Of a stretch of DNA of 27,967 nt, positions 1 to 7,695 are shown piece by piece. Source of the stretch: Solobacterium sp. (GTDB lineage: Bacteria > Bacillota_I > Bacilli_A > Erysipelotrichales > Erysipelotrichaceae). Every line of letters begins with the position of its first letter. Position 1 is the first letter of the stretch. The notes below the pieces were generated by a model. It was not told the DNA's origin, did not search any database, and saw only the letters and a list, made by a program, of their open reading frames with translations. The stretch lies in NCBI GenBank assembly GCA_017543025.1, contig JAFYGX010000130.1, forward strand, positions 1 through 27,967. Direction: 5' to 3'. Both the position numbers and the translations under genes were made by a program.

Positions 1-236
1 GGGATATCAGATACTTCATCAAATCTGAAAACAATCATCTTATCTCTGTAATACTGACTGCACAGATTGCGTGCAATCGTGTACAGGTACTGCAGCTGTC
101 GGTTCTCGTCCTGATACGTCCTGCTTCCAATAAACCGAAGGAAGGTTTCCTGTGTCAGGTCTTCCGCTGTATGTTGGTCATGAAGGCGGAAATATAGATA
201 TTTATAGATCCGATCATATTGCTCTTCCAGATTCAA
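1..236 (-). CDS. ECF-type RNA polymerase sigma factor, N-terminal part (runs off left edge)
   Basis: The 78 visible residues look like region 2 of a sigma-70 family (ECF-like) factor. They include a YKYLYFRLHD segment, the region 2.2-like AEDLTQETFLRF and the region 2.4-like IARNLCSQYYRDK. Such proteins bind core RNA polymerase and direct it to a small promoter set. The start is TTG at 236-234, chosen because a strong AGGAGG lies 7 nt upstream (244-249) and no ATG fits. Region 4, which reads the -35 element, lies outside the window, so the ECF subclass and any anti-sigma partner cannot be told. The downstream neighbour is outside the window. The upstream neighbour, the rRNA methyltransferase gene, is separated by a terminator. 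Confidence 0.85.
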   Translation of the reverse strand, partial: MNLEEQYDRIYKYLYFRLHDQHTAEDLTQETFLRFIGSRTYQDENRQLQYLYTIARNLCSQYYRDKMIVFRFDEVSDI

Positions 237-356
237 CGAACGACCTCCTTCCTCAGTGTAATCTTCAATATGTATAACGGAATTAAACCCTGTTTGTGCG
301 CCATTCGACAAAAAATGTTCCTGACTTTTCCTGTGGTCAGATCTATTATCAGAACA

Positions 357-410
357 GAAAAAACGGGATTCCAGAAGATCACCTCATTAAAGTGAACTCC
401 TCGGAATCCC
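357..410 (-). terminator. Intrinsic terminator after the rRNA methyltransferase gene
   Basis: The outer stem GGGATTCC (365-372) pairs with GGAATCCC (403-410). An inner TCAC/GTGA pair (379-382 with 392-395) may extend it. On the minus strand the stem is followed by six T (358-363). It lies about 80 nt past the stop at 487 and separates that unit from the sigma-factor gene. Confidence 0.75.
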
Positions 411-486
411 TTGTTTCAGGCTTTCTGAGTTCTCTTATGCATCTATATGTGAAAGCAGACTACTGTCTCTACAAACTGTGATTCGC

Positions 487-1698
487 TTATTTGCCTTTTT
501 TATTCTCAGAATCCTTAATCCTATAGTAATCCTCAGCATCCACACCGATCTCGACATAGTCCCTCGGCTTCGCATTTTTGTTGCTCAAGCAAACGACAGT
601 CTCTATCGATCTGGTAAAACAGAACATATCGACCGGAACGATCTTCTGAATCCGGTATCCATGTGATTCGAGCACTTTGCAGTCTTCCTTCTGCGTCTCG
701 GGATTACAGGAAACATATACAATCCGTTCTGCCTGAAACGACGCAACCGCATGCGATGCTTTCACTCCCATTCCGCTTCTTGGCGGATCGGTGATCACCA
801 CATCCGGCCGGATGTGACGGGAAGAAAGATACTGTTCCGCATCGGCACAGATAAACGATACATTCCGGATCGCATTCTCTTTTGCATTCTGTATTGCATC
901 TCTGATCGCCTGCGGTACGATTTCCACTCCTGTCACATGCTTTGCAAGCCTGGCGGCAAGCAGTGAAATCGTTCCGATTCCGCAGAAGAGATCCAGCACT
1001 TCATCTGTATCGCTGAGATCCGCAAGCGCTAATGCGGTCTGATACAGCACTTCAGTCTGTACCGGATTTACCTGAAAAAACGAACGGGATGAAATACGAA
1101 ATGAAATGTTCAGAATCGAATCATGTATACAGCCGGGACCATAGAGCACTCTGTCTCTGTCTCCCAACACCATCGACGTTCTGCGATGATTCTGACTGTG
1201 ACAGATACTTGTGATTTCCGGATGAATCTTCCGCAGCATACTGATCAGTTTCTTCGAGCCGGGAAGTTCTCTGGTTCCGGTTACGATCACCATCAGCACG
1301 GATCCGTCTGCGTGTGAGATCCGCAGATACAGATGTCTCAGAATACCGGTTCCGGTATCTTCGTGATATGCCGTAAGATGAAGCTGATCTGCGATTTCTG
1401 TAAAGTCACGGATAATCCGGTTTCCTGTTTCATTCTGAATCAGACAGTTCTCCGTACTTACAAGGCGATGGGTGCCTTCTTCATAGAGACCGGCAATCAG
1501 ATGCCCATCCTTGTTCCTGCGAAATGATGCATAGATCTTATGACGGTAATGATACGGATCTTCCATCCCGAGCACCATCTCTACCGGATGATCCGGATAC
1601 AGCCGCATCACCTGTTTCCGTTTTCTGTGCAGTGTTTCCGGGTAGGACGTACCGATGAATTCACATCCGCCGCACTGCTTCTGAACCGGACACTTCAA
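487..1698 (-). CDS. 23S rRNA (uracil-5-)-methyltransferase, RlmD/RlmCD (RumA) family
   Basis: An S-adenosylmethionine-dependent enzyme that makes 5-methyluridine in 23S rRNA (U1939 and/or U747 in family members). The 403-residue protein has iron-sulfur ligands C3, C9, C12 in the CGGC arrangement and C85. It has the RNA-binding/cofactor segment FFQVNP (207-212), the SAM loop DLFCGIGT (236-243), DPPRSG (304-309) and the catalytic cysteine in VSCNPE (C331). It starts directly at the cluster, so the N-terminal TRAM domain of longer homologues is absent. About 27 extra residues follow the usual C-terminal end. The start is TTG at 1698-1696 with GAGGTG five nt upstream. It overlaps the HAD gene stop as TTGA (1695-1698), implying translational coupling. 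Target uridine(s) cannot be assigned from sequence alone. Confidence 0.9.
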   Translation of the reverse strand: MKCPVQKQCGGCEFIGTSYPETLHRKRKQVMRLYPDHPVEMVLGMEDPYHYRHKIYASFRRNKDGHLIAGLYEEGTHRLVSTENCLIQNETGNRIIRDFTEIADQLHLTAYHEDTGTGILRHLYLRISHADGSVLMVIVTGTRELPGSKKLISMLRKIHPEITSICHSQNHRRTSMVLGDRDRVLYGPGCIHDSILNISFRISSRSFFQVNPVQTEVLYQTALALADLSDTDEVLDLFCGIGTISLLAARLAKHVTGVEIVPQAIRDAIQNAKENAIRNVSFICADAEQYLSSRHIRPDVVITDPPRSGMGVKASHAVASFQAERIVYVSCNPETQKEDCKVLESHGYRIQKIVPVDMFCFTRSIETVVCLSNKNAKPRDYVEIGVDAEDYYRIKDSENKKGK

Positions 1699-2324
1699 AT
1701 TGTCACCTCAGCCATCGTATGCACGACCTGATCAGCAGCTTCTTTCAGCCTCCGGTAACTCTGATGACCGCAGGCCACCAGCAGATAATCCTTTACGCCC
1801 ATCGCAAGTGCTGTTTCCATATCATGAACACTGTCGCCGATAAATCTGCATTCCGAAGGTTCTGTATCCGACGATTCCATCCATTGTTTCGCCATCTCGA
1901 TCTTCGAACCAGCCAGATTATCCTCTATGCCCATGATTTCATCGAAATAGGATGCGATCCCGAGCTTCTCCGTCTGCAGTGCGAGCGTATCATGCTTGCA
2001 GGCAGAGATAATGACATTTCTGTATCCCTTTGCACAGGATTCCCTGATCTTGTCAAGCGTTCCTTCGACCAGCCGGCATTCATGAAACGCCATATCGTAC
2101 AGACGGTTGAATTCCACTGAGATCTGCTCATAGCTTTCGTTCTCAAACGTATATCCGAGTTTTCTGTAATAATCAATTACCGGAAAGCAGAACAGTTCCC
2201 TGTAATCTTCCATTGTATATTCGGAAAACATGCCTCTTTCCTTCAGCATGAATTTCTCAACATTCAGGCACAGTTCCACATCATCGATGATCGTGCCGTT
2301 GTAATCCCATATAATTGTTTTCAT
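1695..2324 (-). CDS. HAD-superfamily hydrolase, phosphoglycolate-phosphatase-like
   Basis: 209 residues with the four HAD motifs. Motif I is DYNGT at 7-11 (nucleophile D7), motif II is the ISAC segment near 107, the motif III lysine is in GSKIEMAK, and motif IV is FIGDSVHD. A helical cap lies between I and II, as in subclass IA phosphatases. Position D+2 of motif I is Asn instead of the usual Asp. I recall this DxNGT form as common in a clade of Firmicutes proteins, but it may alter activity. The substrate is unknown. It is the first gene of a two-gene unit with the rRNA methyltransferase. There is no Shine-Dalgarno site before the ATG, and a TATAAT box lies only 9 nt upstream, so the mRNA may be almost leaderless. 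Confidence 0.85.
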   Translation of the reverse strand: MKTIIWDYNGTIIDDVELCLNVEKFMLKERGMFSEYTMEDYRELFCFPVIDYYRKLGYTFENESYEQISVEFNRLYDMAFHECRLVEGTLDKIRESCAKGYRNVIISACKHDTLALQTEKLGIASYFDEIMGIEDNLAGSKIEMAKQWMESSDTEPSECRFIGDSVHDMETALAMGVKDYLLVACGHQSYRRLKEAADQVVHTMAEVTI

Positions 2325-2333
2325 AGCCTATTG

Positions 2334-2339
2334 ATTATA
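2334..2339 (-). promoter_or_regulatory. -10 box for the HAD/rRNA methyltransferase unit
   Basis: A perfect TATAAT on the minus strand, 9 nt before the ATG at 2324 and directly after the T-run of the upstream terminator. The -35 region at 17 nt spacing reads TGTTTC, a poor match. Transcription would start about 2-3 nt before the start codon. Confidence 0.55.
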
Positions 2340-2340
2340 A

Positions 2341-2373
2341 CAAAAAGAAGTACTCCGAAACACGGAATACTTC
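2341..2373 (-). terminator. Intrinsic terminator of the NAD operon
   Basis: An 11-bp stem (2347-2357 with 2363-2373, one G-U pair) with a 5-nt loop. On the minus strand five T follow (2342-2346). It starts 9 nt past the nadE stop. Confidence 0.9.
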
Positions 2374-2381
2374 CTGTCTTC

Positions 2382-4337
2382 TCAGGCGTTTTTCAGATTT
2401 TCAAGCCACATTGCAGCGCTTGCGTCGCTTGGCATCCGCCAGTCGCCGCGCGGACTCAGCGTCACCGTACCGACCTTCGGTCCATCCGGCAGACAGCTAC
2501 GCTTGAACTGCTGATGGAAGAAACGATTCAGGAAACGGTTTTCCGCATTGCGGATGAACTCCTTGTCGAGATCGTCATACGCCGTCATCGCCAGCATCAG
2601 AATCTTATCCGGCTGAAAGCCCCAGCGCATCACATAGTAGAGGAAGAAATCATTCAGATCATATTTGCCGATCTTATCTTCTGTCTTCTGCGCAATCACC
2701 CCTTCGTGATTCGGCGTAAGCTCCGGCGAAATCGGGGTGCCGACAATATCAAGCAGCACCTCTTTCAGTGCTTCTTCTCCGCACGTCAGTGCATATGCCC
2801 GGCAGATATACTGTACCAGCGTCTTCGGAACAGACCCGTTGACGCCGTACATGGACATATGATCGCCATTGTAGGTGCACCATCCCAGTGCAAGCTCGGA
2901 AAGGTCTCCGGTGCCGACTACCAGTCCGTTCTCCATGTTTGCCGCATCCATCAGGATATAAGTACGCATACGGGCCTGGGCGTTTTCGTAAGTGGTATCG
3001 CCTTCGCCTTTATAGTCGCCGCCATGTCCCAATGTAATGAGATGATCTCTGACCGGCCCGCCGATCTCAACTTCACGGATTTCAGCTCCGACGCATTTCA
3101 TCAGATCCATCGCATTCTTATAGGTTCGATCGCTTGTATTTCCTTTGCTAGGCATGGTATAGGCGATGATGCGGATATCCTTTACCAGCTTCTTTGCTTC
3201 GCGGCATACTAACAGCGCCAGTGTGCTGTCAAGTCCGCCCGAAATACCGATCACCAGCGTTTTGATTCCCGTTGCCCGCACTCTTGTCGCAAGACCGTTT
3301 GCCTGAATTCTCAATATTGCCGAGCAGCGTGCAGCCAGTTCATTATCATCCGAAGGCACAAACGGCATACGTGAAGGCTTCACGCCGTTTTCCTTCAGAA
3401 GCGAAGAAAGCGCATCGACGGAAATCTCAGTGCTTCCGCCAAGAGGCATCACGCTGACCGGTACTCTTCGATACCAGTCATTCGATTCATTTACAAATGT
3501 GTTCTGATGAATCCGGTTATGCTCGCATTCCTCAAGATCGACAATACCTGTGATCAGCGCAGGCCGCTCCGGAAACAGCACTTCCTTAAGCATCTTTCCG
3601 CCGGATGCTACCATGGAATGCCCGGAGAATACAAGATCTGTCGAAGATTCATCCGGACCGGAGCTTGCATAGATGTAGCCGCAATAGCAGTCCGCACTCT
3701 GCTGAAGCACCAGATTCCGGCGATAGCTGCTCTTTCCGATCACCTCATCGCTGGCGGAAAGATTGGCAATAAGATTCGCCCCTGCCAGTGCCGCATGCGT
3801 GCTCGGACGATCCGGAACCCAGAGATCTTCACAGAGTTCTGCCCCGACGACCGCCTTCGAAGAAGGATCTTCTGCCAGCACATCGATTCCAAACGGAACG
3901 GTAAACCCTGCATAGGACACTTCTCTTGCGATTACGTCCTTCCCTGAAACAAACCAGCGAAGTTCGTAGAATTCACTGTAAGACGGAATATTCGTCTTCG
4001 GAATCAGTGCCCTGACTTCTCCTTCCGAAAGCACAGCCGCACAGTTGTACAGACTGTTTCCATCCTTCACCGGCGTGCCGACGAGAACCGTCATCCCGGG
4101 AAAATCTGCAGTGCATGAAGCGATCGTCTGTACAGCTTTCTCGCATTCCTCCAGCAGCACCTCCTGATTGAACAGATCACCGCATGTATAGCCGCTGACA
4201 CAGAGCTCCGGGAATACGACGAGTCCGCAATCCGAAGCCTCTTTGATCAGGGAAAGGATCTGCTGCGTGTTGAAGGAAACATCAGCCACCTTCATCTGCG
4301 GCACTGCCGCAGCGCATTTTATCATTCGGTTTTTCAT
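2382..4337 (-). CDS. nadE: Glutamine-dependent NAD+ synthetase
   Basis: It converts nicotinate adenine dinucleotide to NAD+ with ATP, using ammonia released from glutamine; this is the last step of NAD synthesis. The 651-residue protein has an N-terminal nitrilase-type glutaminase domain with the E-K-C triad: E44 in FPELCVSGY, K114 in IPKTN and C169 in GAELCEDLW. The C-terminal synthetase domain has the PP-loop SGGLDS at 366-371 and the LGWCTYNGDHMS segment. The length is typical of the two-domain bacterial form. The ATG at 4337 overlaps the nadD stop as ATGA (4334-4337), with AAGGAGA upstream, so translation is coupled. It is the last gene of the operon, followed at once by a strong terminator. 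Confidence 0.97.
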   Translation of the reverse strand: MKNRMIKCAAAVPQMKVADVSFNTQQILSLIKEASDCGLVVFPELCVSGYTCGDLFNQEVLLEECEKAVQTIASCTADFPGMTVLVGTPVKDGNSLYNCAAVLSEGEVRALIPKTNIPSYSEFYELRWFVSGKDVIAREVSYAGFTVPFGIDVLAEDPSSKAVVGAELCEDLWVPDRPSTHAALAGANLIANLSASDEVIGKSSYRRNLVLQQSADCYCGYIYASSGPDESSTDLVFSGHSMVASGGKMLKEVLFPERPALITGIVDLEECEHNRIHQNTFVNESNDWYRRVPVSVMPLGGSTEISVDALSSLLKENGVKPSRMPFVPSDDNELAARCSAILRIQANGLATRVRATGIKTLVIGISGGLDSTLALLVCREAKKLVKDIRIIAYTMPSKGNTSDRTYKNAMDLMKCVGAEIREVEIGGPVRDHLITLGHGGDYKGEGDTTYENAQARMRTYILMDAANMENGLVVGTGDLSELALGWCTYNGDHMSMYGVNGSVPKTLVQYICRAYALTCGEEALKEVLLDIVGTPISPELTPNHEGVIAQKTEDKIGKYDLNDFFLYYVMRWGFQPDKILMLAMTAYDDLDKEFIRNAENRFLNRFFHQQFKRSCLPDGPKVGTVTLSPRGDWRMPSDASAAMWLENLKNA

Positions 4338-4966
4338 TTTCCGTCTCCTTTTTTCACATATTCCAGCATCAGCCCGTGCAGCTCAGCGGGCAGAATCTCC
4401 CGGATCTCTCCGTAAGCCTGCTTCATAGCCGCAAGCGAGCGGCGTGCATTCGTACTGGATACCTCCCGCGTCGTTTCCGGTGTATCGATGATTGTAATAC
4501 AGGACGCAAACTCCCGCAGGAACGGATCGTTCCGGATCAGAGACTCCGGATCATCGTCACTGCGCTTCATACATACAATTCCGAACTCCCGGCAGATCTC
4601 CGGCACATATTTCCATACCGTCTGAAGCTCCGCCAGCTTGTCTGAGCCAAACAGCAGTGATGCCTGCACGCCATTCTTTCGGAAGTGACAGAGCGTCTCG
4701 TAGGTACGCGGCTGTTTCTCTGCTTCAATCTCAAACCGGGAAACTTCCATCCACGGCCGATTCAAGGCAATCTGATCCAGCATGAACAGCCGGTCTTCAT
4801 CCGAGAATACATACTCTTTTCCCTGCGTATCAGAAATATAGCTGTTTTTTGTCGGAACAAAGATCACGGATTCCTTTCCGGTCAGTTCTCTTGCGTATTC
4901 CGCAAGGCCGATATGTGCGATTGTCGGCGGGTTGAACGCCCCGCCGAACAGAAGCGCGGTCCTCAA
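4334..4966 (-). CDS. nadD: Nicotinate-nucleotide adenylyltransferase
   Basis: It adenylates nicotinate mononucleotide to nicotinate adenine dinucleotide, the middle step between PncB and NadE. The nucleotidyltransferase signature GGAFNPPTIAH lies near the N-terminus and the SSTNARR motif (SxTxxR class) near the C-terminus. LLFGSDKLAEL stands where NadD proteins usually have a GxDxxxxL segment. I start it at TTG 4966-4964, giving 210 residues. GGAGG lies 5 nt upstream inside the end of pncB, and the TTGA overlap with the pncB stop mirrors the overlap of the rRNA methyltransferase with its upstream gene. An upstream ATG at 5008 would add 14 residues not needed by the fold and has no ribosome site. 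The operon context supports NadD over other adenylyltransferases. Confidence 0.9.
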   Translation of the reverse strand: MRTALLFGGAFNPPTIAHIGLAEYARELTGKESVIFVPTKNSYISDTQGKEYVFSDEDRLFMLDQIALNRPWMEVSRFEIEAEKQPRTYETLCHFRKNGVQASLLFGSDKLAELQTVWKYVPEICREFGIVCMKRSDDDPESLIRNDPFLREFASCITIIDTPETTREVSSTNARRSLAAMKQAYGEIREILPAELHGLMLEYVKKGDGK

Positions 4967-6480
4967 ATCTTTCCTCCGTGAAGACGCTTGTACATATCTT
5001 CTCTGCATTGTGCGACCCGCAATGTCAGGTCGACATAATGCTTATGCGGGAATTCCGGCCGGAGTTCCGACTCCCATACCCGGTGTTCGAGCTGTTCCCG
5101 GATATAGTCCTTCTTCTGGGCAATGGTCGGAAGATCGATCGCAAGCTCGCCTTTGATGATATGGGGAACGAGAATGCGTTCCACATGAACCGGCGTGATC
5201 ACTTTATGCGTATCAAACGCATCCGGATCAAGATTGACAATTTCGATCGGTTTTCCGTTTTCAATCACTTCATCGTCCATCGAGATGATATCGCACTGCC
5301 CTTTGCCTTCTTCATCAAAGACGCGCCATGCCATGAGTTTGCCCGGGATGATTGCCTTCGATACCGTATCCGAACATTTCATCTTCGGCGTATAGCTGCC
5401 GTCTGCTTCTTTGACCGCAACCAGCTTGTAGACACCGCCGAAAACCGGATCTGTTGCACTGGTAATCAGCTTTTCACCAACACCGTACGAATCAAAGTGC
5501 GCATCTTCGTACAGCTCCATATTCGACATCTTCTTTTCGTCAAGACTGTTGGAGGCAACAAGCTTGATATAAGGTTTGCCGGCTTTGTCCAGTGCCTTTC
5601 GCAGACGCTTGTATCCGCGTGCGAGGTCACCGGAATCAATCCGTGCGCTCTTGACACGCTTATTGGGATCATCCGGATATTTTGCGATCAGCTCGTCATC
5701 AAGCCGGATCATATTCGGAAGACCGGACTCAAAGATATTGTAGGTATCAAGCAGAAGAGAAACATTGTCCGGATAGGTTTCCGCATAGGCACGGAAAGCA
5801 TCCAGTTCGGTCGGATAGAACTCGATGAAGCTGTGGGCAATCGTACCTACCGCTTTTACATCGCTTCCGTATTTCATCTCCGCAAGGCAGTTCGCCGTAC
5901 CGATACAGCCGCCGAGAACCGCCGCATAGGCGCCGTCATTTCCGGCGCTTGCGCCCTGTGCTCTGCGGGTGCCGAATTCCATGACATTGCGCGGGCGGTG
6001 AATGGAAAGACCCGAAATCTTTGTCGCCTTGGTCGCAATCAGAGAATGGAAGTTCATGGTCTGCAGCAGATAAGTTTCAATCAGAATTGCCCCGACCATA
6101 TCGCATTCGATCCGAACCATCGGTACCTGCGGATAGCATACTGTTCCTTCCCGCAGCATATATACATCGCCCTTCCAGCGATACGTGCGGAGATAATCGC
6201 AGAATTCCTGACTCATGCCTTTCGTCCGCAGCCAGACCAGATCCTGTTCATTGAAATGATAATTCATCAGGAATTTCACCAGACGATGCTGGCCGCAGGA
6301 AATCGCATATCCCTGATTATCCGGGTTATCACGGAAAAACATGTCGAAGACCATCACCGTATCCTTGAATCCATGCAGGAACAGACAGTTCGCCATCGTG
6401 AATTCATAGAAGTCGGTTACCATTGCCGGATTATCATAATCTTCATCCGGGATGTAAGGCTGTACGCTGATTGTGCTCAT
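4963..6480 (-). CDS. pncB: Nicotinate phosphoribosyltransferase
   Basis: It makes nicotinate mononucleotide from nicotinate and PRPP, with ATP hydrolysis, as the entry step of Preiss-Handler salvage. The 505-residue protein opens with MVTDFYEFTMA (20-30), typical of the family. It has the GTIAHSFIEF segment holding the histidine (H216) expected to be phosphorylated, and FGTRRAQG (169-176) near the substrate site. The C-terminal domain is the long Gram-positive form (about 490-510 residues) rather than the shorter E. coli form. The upstream membrane protein gene ends 7 nt before it, and the AAAGGA of that gene's last codons serves as its ribosome site. It is followed directly by nadD with a 4-nt overlap. 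Confidence 0.96.
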   Translation of the reverse strand: MSTISVQPYIPDEDYDNPAMVTDFYEFTMANCLFLHGFKDTVMVFDMFFRDNPDNQGYAISCGQHRLVKFLMNYHFNEQDLVWLRTKGMSQEFCDYLRTYRWKGDVYMLREGTVCYPQVPMVRIECDMVGAILIETYLLQTMNFHSLIATKATKISGLSIHRPRNVMEFGTRRAQGASAGNDGAYAAVLGGCIGTANCLAEMKYGSDVKAVGTIAHSFIEFYPTELDAFRAYAETYPDNVSLLLDTYNIFESGLPNMIRLDDELIAKYPDDPNKRVKSARIDSGDLARGYKRLRKALDKAGKPYIKLVASNSLDEKKMSNMELYEDAHFDSYGVGEKLITSATDPVFGGVYKLVAVKEADGSYTPKMKCSDTVSKAIIPGKLMAWRVFDEEGKGQCDIISMDDEVIENGKPIEIVNLDPDAFDTHKVITPVHVERILVPHIIKGELAIDLPTIAQKKDYIREQLEHRVWESELRPEFPHKHYVDLTLRVAQCREDMYKRLHGGKI

Positions 6481-6487
6481 CTCTTTT

Positions 6488-6964
6488 TTATCCTTTCTTC
6501 ATGCGGGTATATTTTTTCCCGATTTTGTTCTTCAGAAATGCAATGATCTCTTCTTTCTGATCCGGCGGCATCGTAAGAACCGTCATCTCATTCGATTCTC
6601 TGTCTGTCACCGCATAGATGCGGAAGTCCTTCTTATAGTCTCCGTAGTCATACGCCTGAATATCACTGAATTTTGTGATTCTTCCCATCACGGCGATCCC
6701 TTCTTCGCTGATGCCGTCACGCAGCAGCAGGAAGCCCACCGCACAAAGGATCATCATTGCCAGCCGCACCCAGTCCATCCAGGTGCTGAATGCCACTGCA
6801 GTCAGGCAGCACAGAACGCCTGCCACCGCAAACAGGATGCGGGAAGGATTCCAGAGCCTGTCCCGGTAAATCAGATTCCGCGTCCGGTAAACGCCATAGA
6901 ACAGCCAGCATGCGATCATCGCAAACAGGACTGTCAGAATCAGGTTGCTCATCTGGTCCATCAT
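6488..6964 (-). CDS. Uncharacterised small membrane protein in the NAD operon
   Basis: I do not recognise a characterised family. Three hydrophobic segments lie at about residues 6-25, 43-61 and 65-81. A hydrophilic C-terminal domain of about 75 residues follows, probably cytoplasmic, ending in basic residues (KNKIGKKYTRMKKG). The C-terminal part (GIAVMGR... DIQAYDYGDYKKDFRIYAV... FLKNKIGKKY) reminds me of bacterial-PH-like or DUF5673-type tails, but this is only a guess. I start at ATG 6964 because GAGGAG precedes it. An ATG at 6985 would overlap the LUD gene by 20 nt and has no ribosome site. It sits between the LUD gene (1-nt gap) and pncB (7-nt gap), so it is surely co-transcribed with NAD salvage genes. 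A role in nicotinate uptake is possible but unproven. Confidence 0.7.
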   Translation of the reverse strand: MMDQMSNLILTVLFAMIACWLFYGVYRTRNLIYRDRLWNPSRILFAVAGVLCCLTAVAFSTWMDWVRLAMMILCAVGFLLLRDGISEEGIAVMGRITKFSDIQAYDYGDYKKDFRIYAVTDRESNEMTVLTMPPDQKEEIIAFLKNKIGKKYTRMKKG

Positions 6965-6965
6965 T

Positions 6966-7601
6966 TTATAATCCAAGCTCCTCATTGATCAGCAGTACGT
7001 GGATCCTTCCGGGAACCCCGCTGCGCCTTGACAGAACAAACTGATTGCAGATGGTGGTCGGAAGCGAACAGTGCATGCATGACCCGGTTTTCGTGCATGG
7101 ATTCTCTTTCTCGAGCCTTGCACAGTTTGCCGGTGCCGCAATCTCTTCCACCCGGCTCTTCGCTTCTTCCGCATCTTTCACAATTTTGTTTCTGCCGCAT
7201 GCGACATAGACTTTATCCGGTCCGTAGATCAGAGCGGCAACCCGGTTGCCCGTACCGTCCACATTGTAAAGATACCCGTCCATTGTCACTGCATTGGAAC
7301 TCATCAGATAGACATCTGCCAGGAGGCTTTCCCGGAATGCCTGTTTCTTATCCGGCATGGAATACCGGTCAATAAACCGGATTTCCGGATCTGAACGCAG
7401 CCACTTCACTACCCCCATCTCATCCAGTGTCACGCTTCCCCCGATGCCGACGGAAGATCCCGGAGGTATTACCTGTTTCAGAAAGGCGGCTGCCTCTTCT
7501 TTCGTGTCAAACACAGAAGCCGCAAACTGATTTCCTTCGAGATGTTTCGCAATCCGCTCGAGTTTCAGACGATACACGGTTTTCACATACTCTTTCGCCA
7601 T
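6966..7601 (-). CDS. LUD-domain protein (LutC/DUF1121-like)
   Basis: 211 residues matching the LUD fold, often annotated lactate utilization protein. Signatures are GIGGSVTLDEMG (53-64), MSSNAVTMDG (100-109), NVDGTGNR (113-120) and VYVACGRNKIV (131-141). A cysteine cluster follows (C160, C169, C175, C178, C185) in the C-terminal 50 residues, which may bind metal or an iron-sulfur cluster. LutA and LutB partners are absent here, so a role in lactate oxidation is not supported by context. It is the first gene of the unit LUD - membrane protein - pncB - nadD - nadE. AAGGAG lies 10 nt before the ATG, behind a TATAAT box. The fold resembles enzymes that bind phosphorylated ligands, so a link to NAD or nicotinate metabolism is a reasonable inference only. 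Confidence 0.8.
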   Translation of the reverse strand: MAKEYVKTVYRLKLERIAKHLEGNQFAASVFDTKEEAAAFLKQVIPPGSSVGIGGSVTLDEMGVVKWLRSDPEIRFIDRYSMPDKKQAFRESLLADVYLMSSNAVTMDGYLYNVDGTGNRVAALIYGPDKVYVACGRNKIVKDAEEAKSRVEEIAAPANCARLEKENPCTKTGSCMHCSLPTTICNQFVLSRRSGVPGRIHVLLINEELGL

Positions 7602-7632
7602 GAATCAAAAACTCCTTATTTATACTTCCTAT

Positions 7633-7638
7633 ATTATA
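7633..7638 (-). promoter_or_regulatory. -10 box of the LUD/NAD operon
   Basis: A perfect TATAAT on the minus strand, beginning inside the T-run of the preceding terminator. A 5' leader of about 25 nt contains AAGGAG before the ATG at 7601. The -35 position reads TTTTCG, inside the terminator stem, a poor match. No niacin-repressor-like palindrome is visible. Confidence 0.5.
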
Positions 7639-7666
7639 AAAAATGCCTTCTCATTCGAAAAGGCAT
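7638..7666 (-). terminator. Intrinsic terminator of the beta-helix/lipoprotein unit
   Basis: A 10-bp stem (7643-7652 with 7657-7666, one G-U pair) with a 4-nt loop, followed on the minus strand by a run of T that overlaps the next -10 box. Confidence 0.9.
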
Positions 7667-7695
7667 CCGCCGCAAGGTTTTGTTCAGAAATCCGA

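Noticed and set aside
296..481. A 61-codon plus-strand frame after the rRNA methyltransferase gene
   Set aside because: It has no ribosome site and contains the terminator hairpin 365-410.
4978..6546. A 522-codon open frame on the plus strand
   Set aside because: It is fully antisense to pncB, has no ribosome site and a Cys/Arg/Phe-rich composition typical of a shadow frame. pncB has clear family motifs.
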